Notes: generated from the sequence alone by a model not told the origin. Positions 24,401 through 37,535 are shown, counted from the stretch's first letter. The stretch is DNA of 64,000 nucleotides from Trochalopteron elliotii (GCA_024734555.1 JANPWX010000639.1:1129656-1193655), one strand, 5' to 3'. Program-made: numbers and translations.

Positions 24401-27179
24401 GTCTAACAATAAAAGCAAAATATTTAAAGTAGCAAGGAAAAATCACTAACTCAGCCTTTTAAAACTGGTTGAAATTGATCACATCCACAGATAATACCTA
24501 TAAGCAGTAACAACAAAAAAGCTTCAGCAGAAACACTTTTTAAAAATTAAAGAATTTAACAAAAGGTGTTGAAATAATATCTTTTTTTAGAGGTTTTGTT
24601 TTCTAAGTTTTCTTTCTTGTGCTGTTTATCTTTTGCTCTTTATATATCACACAAGTTTTTGTGTGTAATTCTGAAAATTTTTAATACATATATATTATTT
24701 TTTATATATTACTTTTTATTTTGTGCACATTTTTGGTTCAACAAAATAAAAACAGGAAAAGAAAAAGATCTGGTTTAATACATCAGAAAGATAATGGAAA
24801 TGGCAGGATATATGATAAGTGCAGAAAGAGTGAAAAATATATTTGCTTATTCTATGGAGGAATGCATGTTAGTAGTATTACACAGATGTTTTTTGAGTAG
24901 TTTTAATTCCAAGAGGTGCTTAGAAAACTTCCTTCCCCGCCGCCCCAAGAAATCCACAGAATTTAAACTTCCACAGAGATTTTACTTTTCTCCATTTTTA
25001 AAATAGATCTTTAAGGGTAAACACAAACGTAATTTTTTTTGAGATAGGATTGATGTTTGAGTGATTCATAATATTTAAAAGGTATGAAGTGAATCAAAGG
25101 TGAGTTCTGAGTGGGAGGAAGAAATAGGAAGAAATTACCTATTCGTACAGAACTAGATAGCCAGAAAGAATGATTTTTTGTTTACCATATATCCCTTTCT
25201 GTAGAAAAATGACAATGAATAATTTAATATTTCTAAGTTATAAAACACTGCTACAACAACAAGCACTTATTCAAAAGTCAGCGAATTTTAAGGTATGACA
25301 GAAAAGAAAAGGTAGAAGTAAATGGATTTTAGAATGTGTTTTGTTTGGTTTCTTTAAGAATGGTGTAATCTTGTGGTCTGAGGAATTTCACCATCTTTCA
25401 ATTGATTTAATTTCCTATTTCATTTTCTTAGACCTCAAATAATCACAGACTGTGATTCAGTGTGTATTTTGTTTATGGATTATGGTAGAAAATATCATCC
25501 TATCACTTTTAGAGACTTTTATTAGTATAGATCCCTTTTTCCTCCAAACCAGCTGATCTTCACAAAGGTTTGCATTTTCCCACTGACTTGGATAAAATGC
25601 ACAATTAGCAACTTTGGTCCCCTAGTTTTATGCTCAGAAACAGCTAAACTTGCTGGAGAGTTCTGTGAAAAAAATTGCTCAGACTATTCAGGTATTTACC
25701 TGATCCATATGAATACACAAAATCAGAAATGTTCGTGTGAGATACTGAGCTATTTATCACCATTTCTCATAAAGGGGAGCAGCCTTATCAATGTGAGAAG
25801 CACAGGTGAGAGTGCAACCAGAGTATCCCAACCTCACCTATGTGAATGGCATGGAAAAGATGCACTACAGATACATAATTTTTATTAACTGGATAATTTT
25901 TATTCAGTTCCTAACACTGACCCCTGCTTTAATCCATTCTTGCTGTTGTTTTGACTTAAAATATATATATGTGTTATTTTTCTCCCTACCCTGTCCTTTG
26001 CATTCCCTCTATTCTCGCTATGGTGAAGTATTCCATGAAAGCACCAACCTCAAAGTTCTCTTTGAGGACTCCCAGCTCACCTGGAGTAAGTTCCTGGTTA
26101 TTGGTAAGAGAATTTTTTCACACTTAGGAATGTGCATCATTCAGAGAAACCATCAAGGAACACCTGCATATTTACCCTGTGAGATACACCTGAAGGTTTC
26201 ACTGGTCAGTCTTGGGACTCTAATTCATGTAGGGCTGGCATGCCTGTTGCAGCTGAGAAGAAAATAATCTCAGAAAGTTTTTGTCATCCTATGTGTTGGG
26301 TGGGTTCATCTTTGCACAAGCAAACCTCTCTCTTGGTGAAACTTCTAGAGGGGCACTGAAAGGCAAAGTGGGACTGGTGAGGGTTTACCTTAAAATACCA
26401 TGCTGTAAAGTGTTCAGCAGCTATTCAGTAGCTCCTCCATCTGCCAGACAGAATGTGAATGGAGGATCCAGCCTCTCCCAGTCCAAAAATCCCATCTCCA
26501 CTTCATGAATCAGGGCACAGGAAAATCCATAAATCACAGATTTAAAGCCAGACAGGAACATGGCTGCCATTTTAGTCTTACCTTTCACGTATGTTACAAG
26601 ACAACCTAACTCAGCAGTATTATTGCAATTAAACAATTACTTTTTTTCATTATACCTTGAACACTCCTCCCTCACCTCCAGAAGAAAGTTAAGCATCTTG
26701 AAAAGGCTGTTGTTCTCATAATCTTTACAGTGAGTGCACAAAGTAAAGTGACATACAGACTGGAGAGAGTTACAGATGGAGAAGTTTCTTACCATTCATT
26801 TGTTCAGACATGAAAACATTTGCTGATGCTTTTTTTTATGGCACTCAGCTCTTCACGCTGTTATTTCTGCAATGTCAAAACACTACAAAAATTAAGCATA
26901 GAAAGACCAACAGTGAAAATAGTCTGTGATGTATATACTATAAAGCAATAAAGAGCCCCTTGAAGTTAGTGGTCTGAGTATGCCCAGAGACAAAGCAACA
27001 GAGGGTTTAAAGCTGAAAACTTGGGCCTTAAGAAAGTTTGGTAGATTTTAAATCCAAACCAGTTCCAACCAGATTCCAACTACCCAGTCTACAACAACCT
27101 GACTGTCATCTGGGGGCAGCCACAAGAGGAGTAGTGGAATAGTATAATTTGTTCACTATAAACCTGTCTGGGTATTTCT

Positions 27180-27420
27180 GGCACTATTGTTAAATTGAAG
27201 TTATATTAAAATGAAACACTTCACCATTTAGCTTTCTGTCTGCCTGGCAGGTTTTGTACAATAAATCCAGTTGGAGAAAATTGGCCCATTTAAATTGGTC
27301 ATTGGATATGGCATTTCTGCACCATCAAGAAAATGGCTGCACATTTTTTTAATTGTTTCCCTCGCATATAATTTTTAAGCAGTCTTATAAAAATGTTTTC
27401 CTTGTTTCACTCCCCACTGA
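27180..27420. promoter_or_regulatory. Candidate regulatory block with three CCAAT boxes
   Basis: Three CCAAT pentamers lie on the minus strand at 27280-27284, 27294-27298 and 27301-27305, flanking the palindrome ATTTAAAT at 27288-27295. The rest is AT-rich and unique, with no ORF. CCAAT is the NF-Y recognition core; the clustering is seen directly, the function is inferred. Confidence 0.3.
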
Positions 27421-28533
27421 ATTAAGAATGCAGATGAATAGTTGCCAGTTGGCCTATGTGATGGTCATTCCAGCAGGCAACAGTGAGAAAGTATGAAGTG
27501 GTTTTTGGAAGAACTACCTTTCCTTGCAAAATGCACTAGACTTTGCATAGCTTGAAAGAGATGCCTTTTATTCCCTGCAGACCACTTCCTCCAGCTTGGG
27601 AAGAAAGAAGAATTTCCTAACTGGTGAGCATAAAGGATAAACAATACGACATCTTGCGTGTACTGCTTGTGATCTGCTTTGCAAGTAAACAAAATGATGC
27701 TATTTTGTTGAAATTTAAGTGACTTACGTTCTCCAAAAATCCTAGCTGTGCATTAAGACAGAAGCCTCTGGTTGCTGTAGGCATGTATGGTATTTAATTC
27801 TTTCCCCGTCCCCTCTGAACTCTGCCTGTCTCACCAGCACACACTTACACACACATATCCATTAACAAAATGATGATTGCCATGCCATTACTTGGTTGTA
27901 GTCCTTTCTTAGGGGACTGGGGGGAGTCACAGTTTCCTGGAAGACTTCATCATGCTGAGCCAAAAAGGTATGAGATGTATGGAAAGCAAGAGCAACAACC
28001 AAAACACTTTGTGCTGCCATTTTATCAGGTAAAATCTGCACAGAAAAGTGCCAGTGCTTCTTTTCTCTCACTGGAAGAGAAAGAAGGGAAATAAATTCCC
28101 ACTGGGGCTGCACTCCCTGCTGATGTCTCCAGAGCTGCAGAAAGTGAACAGATAAGGAGACAGCTATTTTATTGTATTATATAAAAACTGAATAGTTTTC
28201 AGAATGCAAAGTTTAAAAAAAAGGTTTAATCAGATGAAACAGAAAAAAAAAAAAGACCAGAAGTGAGTGGAAGCAGGACAGTGACATGGTGTGACTGAAG
28301 GCATTGCCTTTAGAAGGGGGTGTTACAGGAGGCCCCTGCTCTGCTCCACCCACCCCCTGCCTGTGGGGCACAGAAGCTCCCTGGGACCCCCAGGGCCACC
28401 AAACAATTGATGGTTTGTTGCAGGGAATGGCTGCTCAGGCTGCCAGGCCCAGCTGGATCAACACTCCCCGCTCCCAGACTGGCCTGGGGAGCTCCTCCAC
28501 TGGGTAACACCAGGCAAACCTACAGGAAACATG

Positions 28534-28572
28534 AATAAATGAAGAGTTTTAGCAAAAAAAAAAAAAAAAAAA
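28534..28572 (+). other. AATAAA plus A19 tract, possible retroposed RNA tail
   Basis: AATAAA at 28534-28539 is followed after 14 bases by nineteen A (28554-28572). That is the spacing of a polyadenylated transcript end copied into DNA. The sequence upstream (about 28300-28510) is unusually G+C-rich for the neighbourhood, but I do not recognise a parent gene. No clear target-site duplication was found. Confidence 0.35.
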
Positions 28573-30239
28573 GCCTCACAGCTAACTTCCCACTGTGGTG
28601 CTCACTTGATGCTTTCAGCTCTCAGACAGCCCAAAAGACACACACACTTGGGGACCAACTCTCAATCCTCACCCCAGCAGAAAAGCAGCAGCCTCAAACT
28701 GAATTTTAGGAGACACTACCACATAGGAATATCTCTCTGCCCTGCCCAGCTCCTTCCCCAGTGAAGTGGATGGATTGGTGGGCACCACCAATGCCAGGGT
28801 GAGCGCAGTGCCACAGAGGATACCTATGTCCCAGGGCTCTGCCTTCAGCACATTAGGGCTTTGCTCAGGAGCTCCCAGCCTGCTGAACAGGCACCATCGA
28901 TTTGATTCACATTTCATGAACCTCCCTCCACATGGCAGTTGCAAGAGTTTCAACAGAAATACCAGAGAAACCTGGAAAAGACACCTTTTTATAACAGTCT
29001 TCTCTTGCTTCTGCTTTTGAGGATTAGGTTTCTTTCAGTGTGCTCTGGACTGTGTCATCTGGCAAAAGCTGGCTTTATCTAGATCTAATTGTTTTCTCAA
29101 TTAAGTCCAGAGAGAGAGATTTTGCCTCTTGGATTACCAAGCTCATTTTAAGAAGATAATTTAGTGGTTTAATTTAGTGACATTAAAATTAAACTTCAAC
29201 TTCAGTTTTTGGCCCCATGCTGAGTTGTGTAATGAATAAGTTGCCTCCTGGGAGGAGTAAATTTCTCTCCTGTTTTTCCTTAGTGGAGAAGACACTAGGG
29301 AGGAGGGAAGTAAGAGGTGAGTTGAAAAAAAAAAATTAATCTTTTCATCTTTGGACTCTAATTCATAGAATTAAGACTAGGCTAAGAAAAATACATGGTA
29401 ATCTTGACACCCCAGCATGTAATCAAGTGCAAGATCTTCCTGCTGCCACCAACGAGGCTTCTAGTGCCCACAGAAAGCTGTGAGGAATAAAACAAGTGGT
29501 GAAGATATCTTCTACCAGTTTGGGAAACACAGCAGCCTGTAACACTTCTAGTCTTAAATTAGGCAGTCAAACGTGTGGGCAGCACATTCTCCTCTTTCCT
29601 GGCTTCACCTATGAAGCTGATGGGGCTGTGGAGGTCCAAATGGAGAGGCAGATCTTCTTGCTCCCTGTCACACCAATGGTCTCCAAATAAGAAGAATAAC
29701 ATCAGTTAGCTGCCTTGGGCTATTCAGATTAACCCCTTTATTCTTTAGGTCCTGTCACCTGCTCTCCTTGCAGCAGACCTCTCCCCCACCCCTGTCAGTG
29801 TTCTCAGAATTGCCAGCTTCCCAGCAAGCCTCCACACAGCAGCCAACAGAGAACTCCTGCCCCCAATATCCCTACCAGTGCAGAGAAATCCCATGGGCAA
29901 CTGGGCATCCTTGCACAAATTCTGCTCCTCCAGACAGGCCTGGTCAGTAATCATTTGATGTTAATAATTTCACTTTGCACAATGTCCTGGAAGTTTCCAG
30001 TCTCAAGATGCTGCTAAGAATCCAAATCTTGTGTTAATCTTTGCTGTGGTGAATGGGTTTTAATGTTTCTGAAAATCGGGGTCTGGGTGAGGCAGGCAGA
30101 AGTCTGGGGGAGAAAACAAAGAGAGCACCAGAGCCATCTGCTTCTTCACAGAGAGTTTTAAGGGGATTTATCCTGTTATAAGTTACTTTCCTGGATCTAA
30201 TTTCGATCTCCTTTCTTGTGCTTTTCACAGAAAAATCTG

Positions 30240-30480
30240 TTGACTGCAGCTGAAGTCAATATGAAATTTGTTTCACAAGAATGTTAGGAACATTGAATAG
30301 GGCCTTTTGTTCCCAAATTAATTTTTATTTTTCAAGACATAAAGTGACACTTTATAAGTAAATGACAATTCAGCTTTAGAAAAAGCTGGTGAAGGATTGA
30401 AGTGCCAAAAAGTTTTGTTGAAATCTCTTAAAGAATGGCAATTACTTTAATAAAACTAACACCTGAGAGATGAAATTAAG
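30240..30480. promoter_or_regulatory. Candidate conserved noncoding element
   Basis: Repeat-free AT-rich sequence with AAATTAATTT near 30317, GACATAAAGTGACAC and several TAAT cores, lacking ORFs in its central part. It resembles vertebrate noncoding conserved blocks in composition, but nothing more specific can be read. Confidence 0.2.
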
Positions 30481-30868
30481 TGATATAGGTCTATTAGCAC
30501 TGCTATCAAAGGATTAGCAAACACGCAAGAGACAACTATTCTATGAAGAACATATTATTCTCCAAGTTCATAAATAGAAGATTGGAGCAATGATGATAGA
30601 TTGGGAATGATAATTTTGTAAAATGCAATTCAGACACTTTAGATTATACAATTCCTTCCTGAGCTGAATCTTTACATAAATTTTTAAAATATTAAGACTA
30701 CTCTCAATGCCTGCCTTACAGAACTACTAGCAATTTTGTCTTCCTAAAAACCTTTGCCTTTAAAATATGTGCCTCATCACGTATCCCTTTATTCCTCGCT
30801 CTTGGTCATACACGAAAGTTCCTTTTCACACCTCACCTCTCCCACAAACAACCCCTCACAGTAACTCA

Positions 30869-30938
30869 GATATTGATATAAATAACAACAGAGGAATGAC
30901 AAAGATATTGACATAAATAACAACAGAGTAATGACAAA
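30869..30938 (+). repeat. 35 bp tandem duplication
   Basis: Two adjacent 35 bp copies (30869-30903 and 30904-30938), each starting GATATTGA and ending ATGACAAA, differ at two positions only (T/C and G/T). This is a recent tandem duplication in noncoding DNA. Confidence 0.95.
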
Positions 30939-33720
30939 GCAGGTTTTTCTTGATGTCAAGAGTAAAAAGCATCTAATAAATTCCAGCTGAGGAATATAAT
31001 AAATTTGATCATTTATGTGTTCTAATATTTTAGAAATAAAGGCAATTGATATATTCACATTTAAACATAAACCTTATTTCTCACCTAAGTGCTAACTGAA
31101 ATTATTAATATCTTCTAGAGAACATTTCTTTAAAAGTTGAATAATTCAAAATGAAATCTTTCAGTAGCAAATCAATTTTTTTTTACTAAGATGGAAAGGT
31201 AACAGCCTCAAGAAAAATCTTTAAGACTATTCCTTCATATTTCTGCTTCTCATCCTTGTCTGGTCCAACTCAGGACCAGTTGTAGTTTTTCTCTCGGCAT
31301 GCTTCTAGAAATGATACCCATAAACACAAAAGTTACACTTTAAAATTGAGAGTCTAATGCTCTTTGCTAATTTCAGGCTTCACTGCGTAGGCTGAGCCCT
31401 TCTCATGTTGAGTACTGCCGGGAAAAAAGCAGGCAAAAATTTCATCTCTGGTGTGCGTCTTCAAAGGAGCCCCAAAACGATTCTGTCCCATAAGTGCGGC
31501 TGTCAAATCAGCAGTGGTGGGTTGAGAGGTGCAGTGAGGCCTCTGAAATGCTTTTCAAATATTTTTACAACAAATGGAGAGATTATGTCCTTGAGAATTC
31601 TATGCGCCTTGCAGAGGGCTCATAAATAAACAGCTTTCAGGATAATGTTTCACACTTCAGCAAACTCAAGAAAGGAGAACATGTTACTCCAATGATTTCT
31701 AAGGAAAAGTGCTCCTCACAGAGCCCCTTTAAATACAGCAGCGCTTTCTTCAAGTTTTGCCTCCATGTGACTGTGTTTCCTTTGGTGTGGATTAATTATC
31801 TGTATTTTTTGGTCTCCTCAGCCACGCTAGGCACATATGTACCTATGATTTTATTACTGAGTTTTCAGTGTTTGCTAGTTCCACCCTCAATCTTCTCCCA
31901 AAGTGTTTCTCAAAACCCTCAGCATTTCTTTTCTGGCTTTTTGCTTGGTTTGGGGATTTTTTTGATTTTTGGGTTTGTGTTTTTTTAAAACATTTACTGT
32001 TTTTGTGGATTTTGAATTTTCAGATCCATCAGAGTAGCAAAATATGCACCATAGTCACAGATCACACACACATCTGTTCCCACTGGGTATGAACAAGAAT
32101 ATATCAATGAAAAAGGTACCTTCTCATTAACTTACAGTTTAAGCAGCATTTACAGACAACACCACTGAAAATCCCTACCACAGAATCTGCTGATCACCTG
32201 CTTTGGTTTTGTCCCAAACATTTGATTTATCCAGTAAAAAGATAAAAAAGGTTAAGGTCTCACCTAGCTCTATAATTTAAGAAACCTCTGTGCTGAGCAT
32301 GATGATCCCTTTCAGTGCAGTGGGGGACCTTCTTAGGGCTCTGAGCTATGACTTCTGAGTGACTTCTATCAACTTTATCAGATTCTAAATCAGGTTGAAG
32401 TTATGAGTCCTCTTTTTCTGTGCTGCATACTGCTGCTACTACGCAGGGTTTCCTGACAGCTTCTCAGCTCCTCATTCAGACTACCTGTGAAACACACAAA
32501 AGCATGCAGTAGGGATCAGCTGGACTCTCATTTCCCTTAAGATGAAAATTAGCAAAAAATAAGAACACTTCTGACCGAAACCAAATGCTTCATCTATAAA
32601 GGAGAAAAGTCCAAGGCAAATAAATGTGACAACACATGACAATATGCTGGTTTGTCTTAGTCTTTTTCTTTTGCTGTTTCCACTTTAATCTCCTGGAATT
32701 TAAAATCTATTAAAATTATGCTGTCCCATTCCTGTGCCCATGTCATAGGGTGATAAATGCATATTACAAGCAGCTGCTTACTTCTTTACATTAACATATA
32801 AATTTTGGATTCATACTTATGTTTGTGCAGATATGGCAATCCTAATTAACATGGAACCATAAAGCTACTTGGTTTTTCAGATCATTGGTAAAAACACAAT
32901 ATATCTTTCATCATTTTCACCTCATCCTGAAAATAATTTTTTTCACCCTATCAAGATAAAAATTTATTGTGAAACAAATATTTTATTTAAGGCATTTTGT
33001 TTCAGTAAAATATGTCATGAAATAGTTTTATTTTCAGAAGAAAAACTGAGCTGTTTTAGTTCAAGAGGGCCAACTCAGTGTTGTAAAATTCACTCATATT
33101 CTCTAGAGGGTTTGGGGGTTTTTTGCCCAGTCGGGATCCTTCACCAGTATCAGGAAACAGACCAAACACCAAGGATGTGGGACCTGAACACAGAAGTACT
33201 TTTAAGTTGTGGTTAAACCATCCTGCAAGAATTTTTGCACTACCCCTGCCTTGATAATTTTTAGTGCATGTGAGCTGAAAGAGGGATATTAGAAGGAAGA
33301 AAAAACATTTTGAATTGAAGAACAAAATTACAAAACCACTGGCATTACAGGGATGACACCAATGAATTTTAAAAGAGAGGTGGTTATTTTATTAACCTGT
33401 CAGCTTGCCTGGCTGTTTTCTAAATGGCAGCTGTATCCATATGTCATTTCACAGAGCTGATAAGGTTGGTTGCAAGCACAAGCCTGCAGCAAAATTTGGA
33501 AAACCTTCCTGGAGCTCCATTTCTCCCTTAACCTGCAGGCATGACACACGGGAAGCAGAGAGGCGCTGGGCATTGCTGCGGTGGCAGATGTACATCACTG
33601 TCATTTGTCCCAAAGTACAGAGAAGGCCTGCTGGAGCCTGGTGGCCTTGGCTGGCTGGCTGACCTCCCCCTGACTCAGGGCAGCCAGAAACAGAAAGATT
33701 TTGTGCTCCAGCAGAGCTGG
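30939..33720. other. Noncoding stretch, nothing firm
   Basis: Unique sequence with short ORFs up to 115 codons and no domain. A block at about 31375-31640 keeps several CpGs and has an AATAAACA forkhead-like site near 31625; it may be another conserved element but is too weak to call. Confidence 0.5.
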
Positions 33721-34060
33721 GCCTTCCCGTGACCCAGGCGAAACCCTCCAGCCGCTTTCCCACAACGCCGCGCCGAAGCCTGGCTGCAGCTCTTCGTTTA
33801 TTTTTTCAGGTGAGTAGAGGCTGTATCAAGTACTGGTTTCTCAGTTGCTTTTAATTAGGCTTCTGGAAGCCGCTCTTTCATCTCAGGCGAAGCCTGCGTC
33901 ACTTCACTCCAGCTATTTTCAGTCCTAAAGCCGCGGGTTCGCTTTCATGCGGCTAATTGAAGGCACACGGGAAAGCAGAAAAGGGCTAATCCCAATGATT
34001 TGAGATATTTTATGGTTAGGGTGAAACCGCACATTTTTTAGCTGCAGAGAACCACTTCAT
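33721..34060. promoter_or_regulatory. CpG-enriched segment with homeodomain sites, candidate promoter or enhancer
   Basis: The first 60 bases hold about seven CpGs, with more at 33870-33960, unlike the surrounding sequence. It contains TTAATTA at 33851-33857, CTAATTG within 33951-33960 and TAATCCC (OTX/PITX type) at 33987-33993. On the plus strand TTTATTTTTTCAG|GTGAGT spans 33797-33815, an excellent splice donor preceded by an acceptor-like tract. No ORF of note starts here. It could be the promoter and first exon of a plus-strand noncoding RNA, or simply a regulatory element. Confidence 0.35.
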
Positions 34061-35060
34061 AAATTTTAACCTCCCAACTGCTGCCCCAAGGGCAAGGGGG
34101 TGGCTCCCAGGAGACACCGGCTGTAATGACACAAGATCCCCACAGGGTCCCATGTACTGTCAGAGGAGGTTGAGCAGGTGATGGAGACCTGATGTGCCAT
34201 AATAGACTGCCTTTGATTTTAGACTCCTGCCCCTCTGGTCATCTCCTCATCTCCCAGGTACGCAGCTGAAGTCCAACAAATTGCCTATTAAACTTTCAAG
34301 GCACAGAGGACTTCAAGGCATGTGACTGCCATTAACATCGGCTGGATTCCTGCAATGGGAGTGAGTTTGAAAATAAGCAATAAAAGGCATTTCATGAGCT
34401 CACAGAGGAGAGTCTTCATTACTATCTAAGATTGTCTGCTACAATGGCTGTGCCTGGGCATTCATCACTCTGTCCTGCTCAAATCTGCTGCATGACTAGA
34501 CCACCTTGGTGTGCAAAAGGACATCAGGACTCCATAGCTGCTCTGTGTTGTAGTGTGTTGCTGTTTGTGTTGTGTGTTGCTGGTATTCCCTCAACTTGCT
34601 CCCTCAGGCAGACACCTGCATCTGTACTGCAACTGCCAGGGACTCTTCTGCTGCTGAAGTGCTGCGTGTAGCCCACCTTAGGGACAAAATACGTTTCTCA
34701 ATACATGAAGAAATTGCTGTCATGACTGCTTTGAAATTATGCTTATAGACACATACCCTTTAGAGGCAACTGGGTAAAAGTTGGTGCAAATTGAGTGAAA
34801 ATGCCTGTAGTGGTAAGTGATTTTATCTGCTGTGAATCCAGCCCACATTGTGATACACCTGAAAAGTCTTCTCACACAAAGCACTGTTTGCAATAAGGCT
34901 CTGTGACCCCATGATAAATTCACTCCTTTTCTCAGTAGTGCCAACTGAAATGCATGAGACTTTGCCAAGTGCTTCTCATGTAATATCAGTGTCTGGCACT
35001 TAACACCTTATTGAACTTTGAGGCAGATAACCCAGAGCAATCCTCTTGTATTGATTTTTA

Positions 35061-35158
35061 AACACATGCAGATACACACACACATGAACATACACACCCC
35101 ATATATATATCTATGTATACATTTATATACATACACACACACACACACACACACACAC
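35061..35158. repeat. Compound CA/TA dinucleotide microsatellite
   Basis: Short CA runs near 35073-35084, a TA run near 35101-35110, then an uninterrupted (AC)n of about 26 bp at 35133-35158. The Thr/His-rich plus-strand ORF and Cys/Val-rich minus-strand ORF here are repeat artefacts. Confidence 0.95.
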
Positions 35159-37517
35159 CAGTTTGCAATCATCTGTTTTCCTGAATGTGTAGCTGTGTGC
35201 TTTGTGCAGCAGTTGAATGAATAGCACAAGCAGAATTAGGAGCAGAAATCCTTTCATCCCAAAATATGGCAGTGCAATTAACTGGCAGAGGGGACCCACA
35301 AAAGGTTGAAGAAACAGTTTTGTGCCCTGGCTGTTCCGTAGGCCTTCGATAGCTTTTGTTTTTCATATCCTTGAATTTTCTTTTCCTGGCTAGTCAGTTC
35401 AGTGCTCGACACATCAAGCATATGAGCAACAGTGAAAAAATGTGATGAACCAGAGAGATCAAGAGTACCAATGGTATGCTGGGCTGTCCAAAGGGCTCCA
35501 GATCTGTCCACTTTCCCTCTTCTGGCAGTTCAGAAACCTGTAGGGATTCACAAAAAAAAAAAAAAGTTTATGTTCCTTGCACCTTGTACAGATGAATGTA
35601 CAAAGCCTTGCTGCTTATTTAATTTATCCATGCACTCCCCACATATCATAGGACAAGTCTTCCTCTCCAGAACATGGGTGTAACCTCTTGACTCATGGTG
35701 CTGTGTGCTAGTCTCTGGTGGAAATACAGTTGCCTGCTTAGCCATTGGTGGTGGGAATACCCATGGAGTGATGGGTGTGCTCTGGACTGACATAACCAGC
35801 ACAACCCCAAAGGATGCAAACAGGAGGATGGTGCAGGGTAGAAAGACAGAGGCAGAGGGGTCAGAGTAATAGATGGCAGCAAACACAGTGCTCTGTTTTT
35901 GGTCTTTTCTTTCTTCTTCTGAACTATACATTGGCTAAAAAAATATGCATTTCTGGGGAAAAAAATAATGTGCTTATGGGAAGATTTTAAATTCTTGAAG
36001 GAGTTTGCCCTGATAGTGTTATAAAGCAATAAGTTTGGAAAGCCAAACATCTCTGTTTGAAGGCTGAAATGACACCATGAGTTTTCACTCTGAAATGACG
36101 TTTTTCACTTCACAGGCAATCTACAGCTTCTAAAGCATTTTAAAGGGATTAAGTAATTTGAAACAGAAAATAAATAATTCCTGTCTTACATTTCAAGAAA
36201 ATCTGAAAAATTCTGCTTTGGTTTTAACCAAATGTTTTTCCTCTGATAATTTTGTTCAGCAACTGAACTGAAAACCCACTATTCATTCAGTCCTTACACA
36301 GGTAATTGCAGTTTGAAATGTGAAAGGTTACATAAATTATGCTCAACAGTCCTTCTACTTAATTATTTGCTGGCTATTTTCTCATAGCTTCAAAGCACAA
36401 GTGGCTTTCCAAGCAAGATTTGAACGACGTGAAGGTAGAGAGCTAGCTTATAGTGGTTATGGCTTCATATTTTGCATATGGAGCCATTATTCCAACTAAT
36501 AGATCACTACCGAGAGAAGCCATTTAAAATATCTTTATGGCCTATATCCTGACAGGGAAGGAGTTGTAAAAAGGTCATAAACTGTTCCAAGAACGATAAA
36601 AAGAAGTTGGTGTTCTGCATTACAAGAAATGCAAGATAAGGTACTTGCACGTTCCAGGCATGGTGGGTGGGTGGGCAGGGGGCCTAACAATATCCAGATG
36701 GGCCCTGGAGCAGGGACTGCAGGAAGGCTCTGCAGAGCTGACCCTCTCATCTGCCATTTCTTACCCACGTCACTACCTCCCCTCCCCGGGGTTTCAGCCT
36801 TTGCCTTGTGTAGCCTGCATGCTCTCAGCCTCTGCTAGGCTTTCTGCCCTGCGTCCCTCAACCTCCTCCTCTGCTGCCTGGGCTTCTCCTCTGCCATTCC
36901 CAACTAGCCAGAGGGTTGTACCCTCCAGGGCCTTGCTCCCCTGGCCATGCCACGCTACAAAAGACATCACAGTCTCAGTCAGCCTTGTCAGAGGAGCTGC
37001 CTGCTGTCTTAGGGATTCCTTCAGGGTTGGGATATGGGCAGAGGAAGATAAATAGATCATCTGGTTCTGCAGGAGTTACCAGTGTCCAGTCTTGTCCCCT
37101 GACAACAGTGGGGTCAGGGATTCAGTAAATCTGTCTAAATCTTTTGCCCACATCCTCTCCCACTTTCTCCAGGGAGCCTTTGGTGAAGAGTCTGGTGGCT
37201 GGGGGCTGAATGGGGCTTTTCTGCTGTCCACAGATTTCCAGGCAGGACACACTTATGTCCCAGCAGGATTTAGTCTTATGCATGCTGTCTTGTGCATTCC
37301 TGCTTTGAATCTTGCCCTCTCTCCTTCAAATAGAATCTTTATTTTGAGTTTCTGAGCAGACCAGTATTTGGATGTTTTGAGAAAGCTTCAGTGCCTTAAA
37401 ATTATATTTTATTTCCCTGAAGGAATATTCTTTTTCCCATCTTCTTAACTAAATCTATGAAAAAAACACCCTGCAAAAATCTCTATTTATGCTATGCCTC
37501 TTTTATCTTACACTTTC

Positions 37518-37535
37518 ATATATATATATATATAT
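37518..37535. repeat. Short (AT)n microsatellite
   Basis: Eighteen bases of alternating A and T between CTTTC and GAGAA. Too short to say more. Confidence 0.9.

Larger units (their letters stand above)
21481..30239. other. Noncoding stretch, no gene recognised
   Basis: Mostly unique AT-rich sequence. An A-rich purine tract lies at about 21490-21530. The largest ORF (153 codons, 25806-26267, plus) has no recognisable domain and no convincing exon boundaries. The CCAAT cluster near 27.3 kb and the poly(A) tract at 28.55 kb are listed separately. Confidence 0.55.

Noticed and set aside
25806..26267. 153-codon plus-strand ORF
   Set aside because: Composition is that of random AT-rich DNA with a hydrophobic bias; no domain or supporting context.
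33171..33185. Minus-strand HPW-coding match as a kinase exon
   Set aside because: The surrounding frame has no other kinase residues; the true HPW exon is at 63435-63507.
33920..33945. GGGTTCGCTTTC as a tRNA T-loop
   Set aside because: No matching A-box, anticodon stem or acceptor stem could be folded around it.
35646..35917. Minus-strand QKKKEKTKNR stretch as the missing lysine-rich last exon of MYLK4
   Set aside because: It lies about 27 kb away, the acceptor is weak with no adjoining pyrimidine tract, and the frame continues for about 70 residues in unrelated low-quality sequence.
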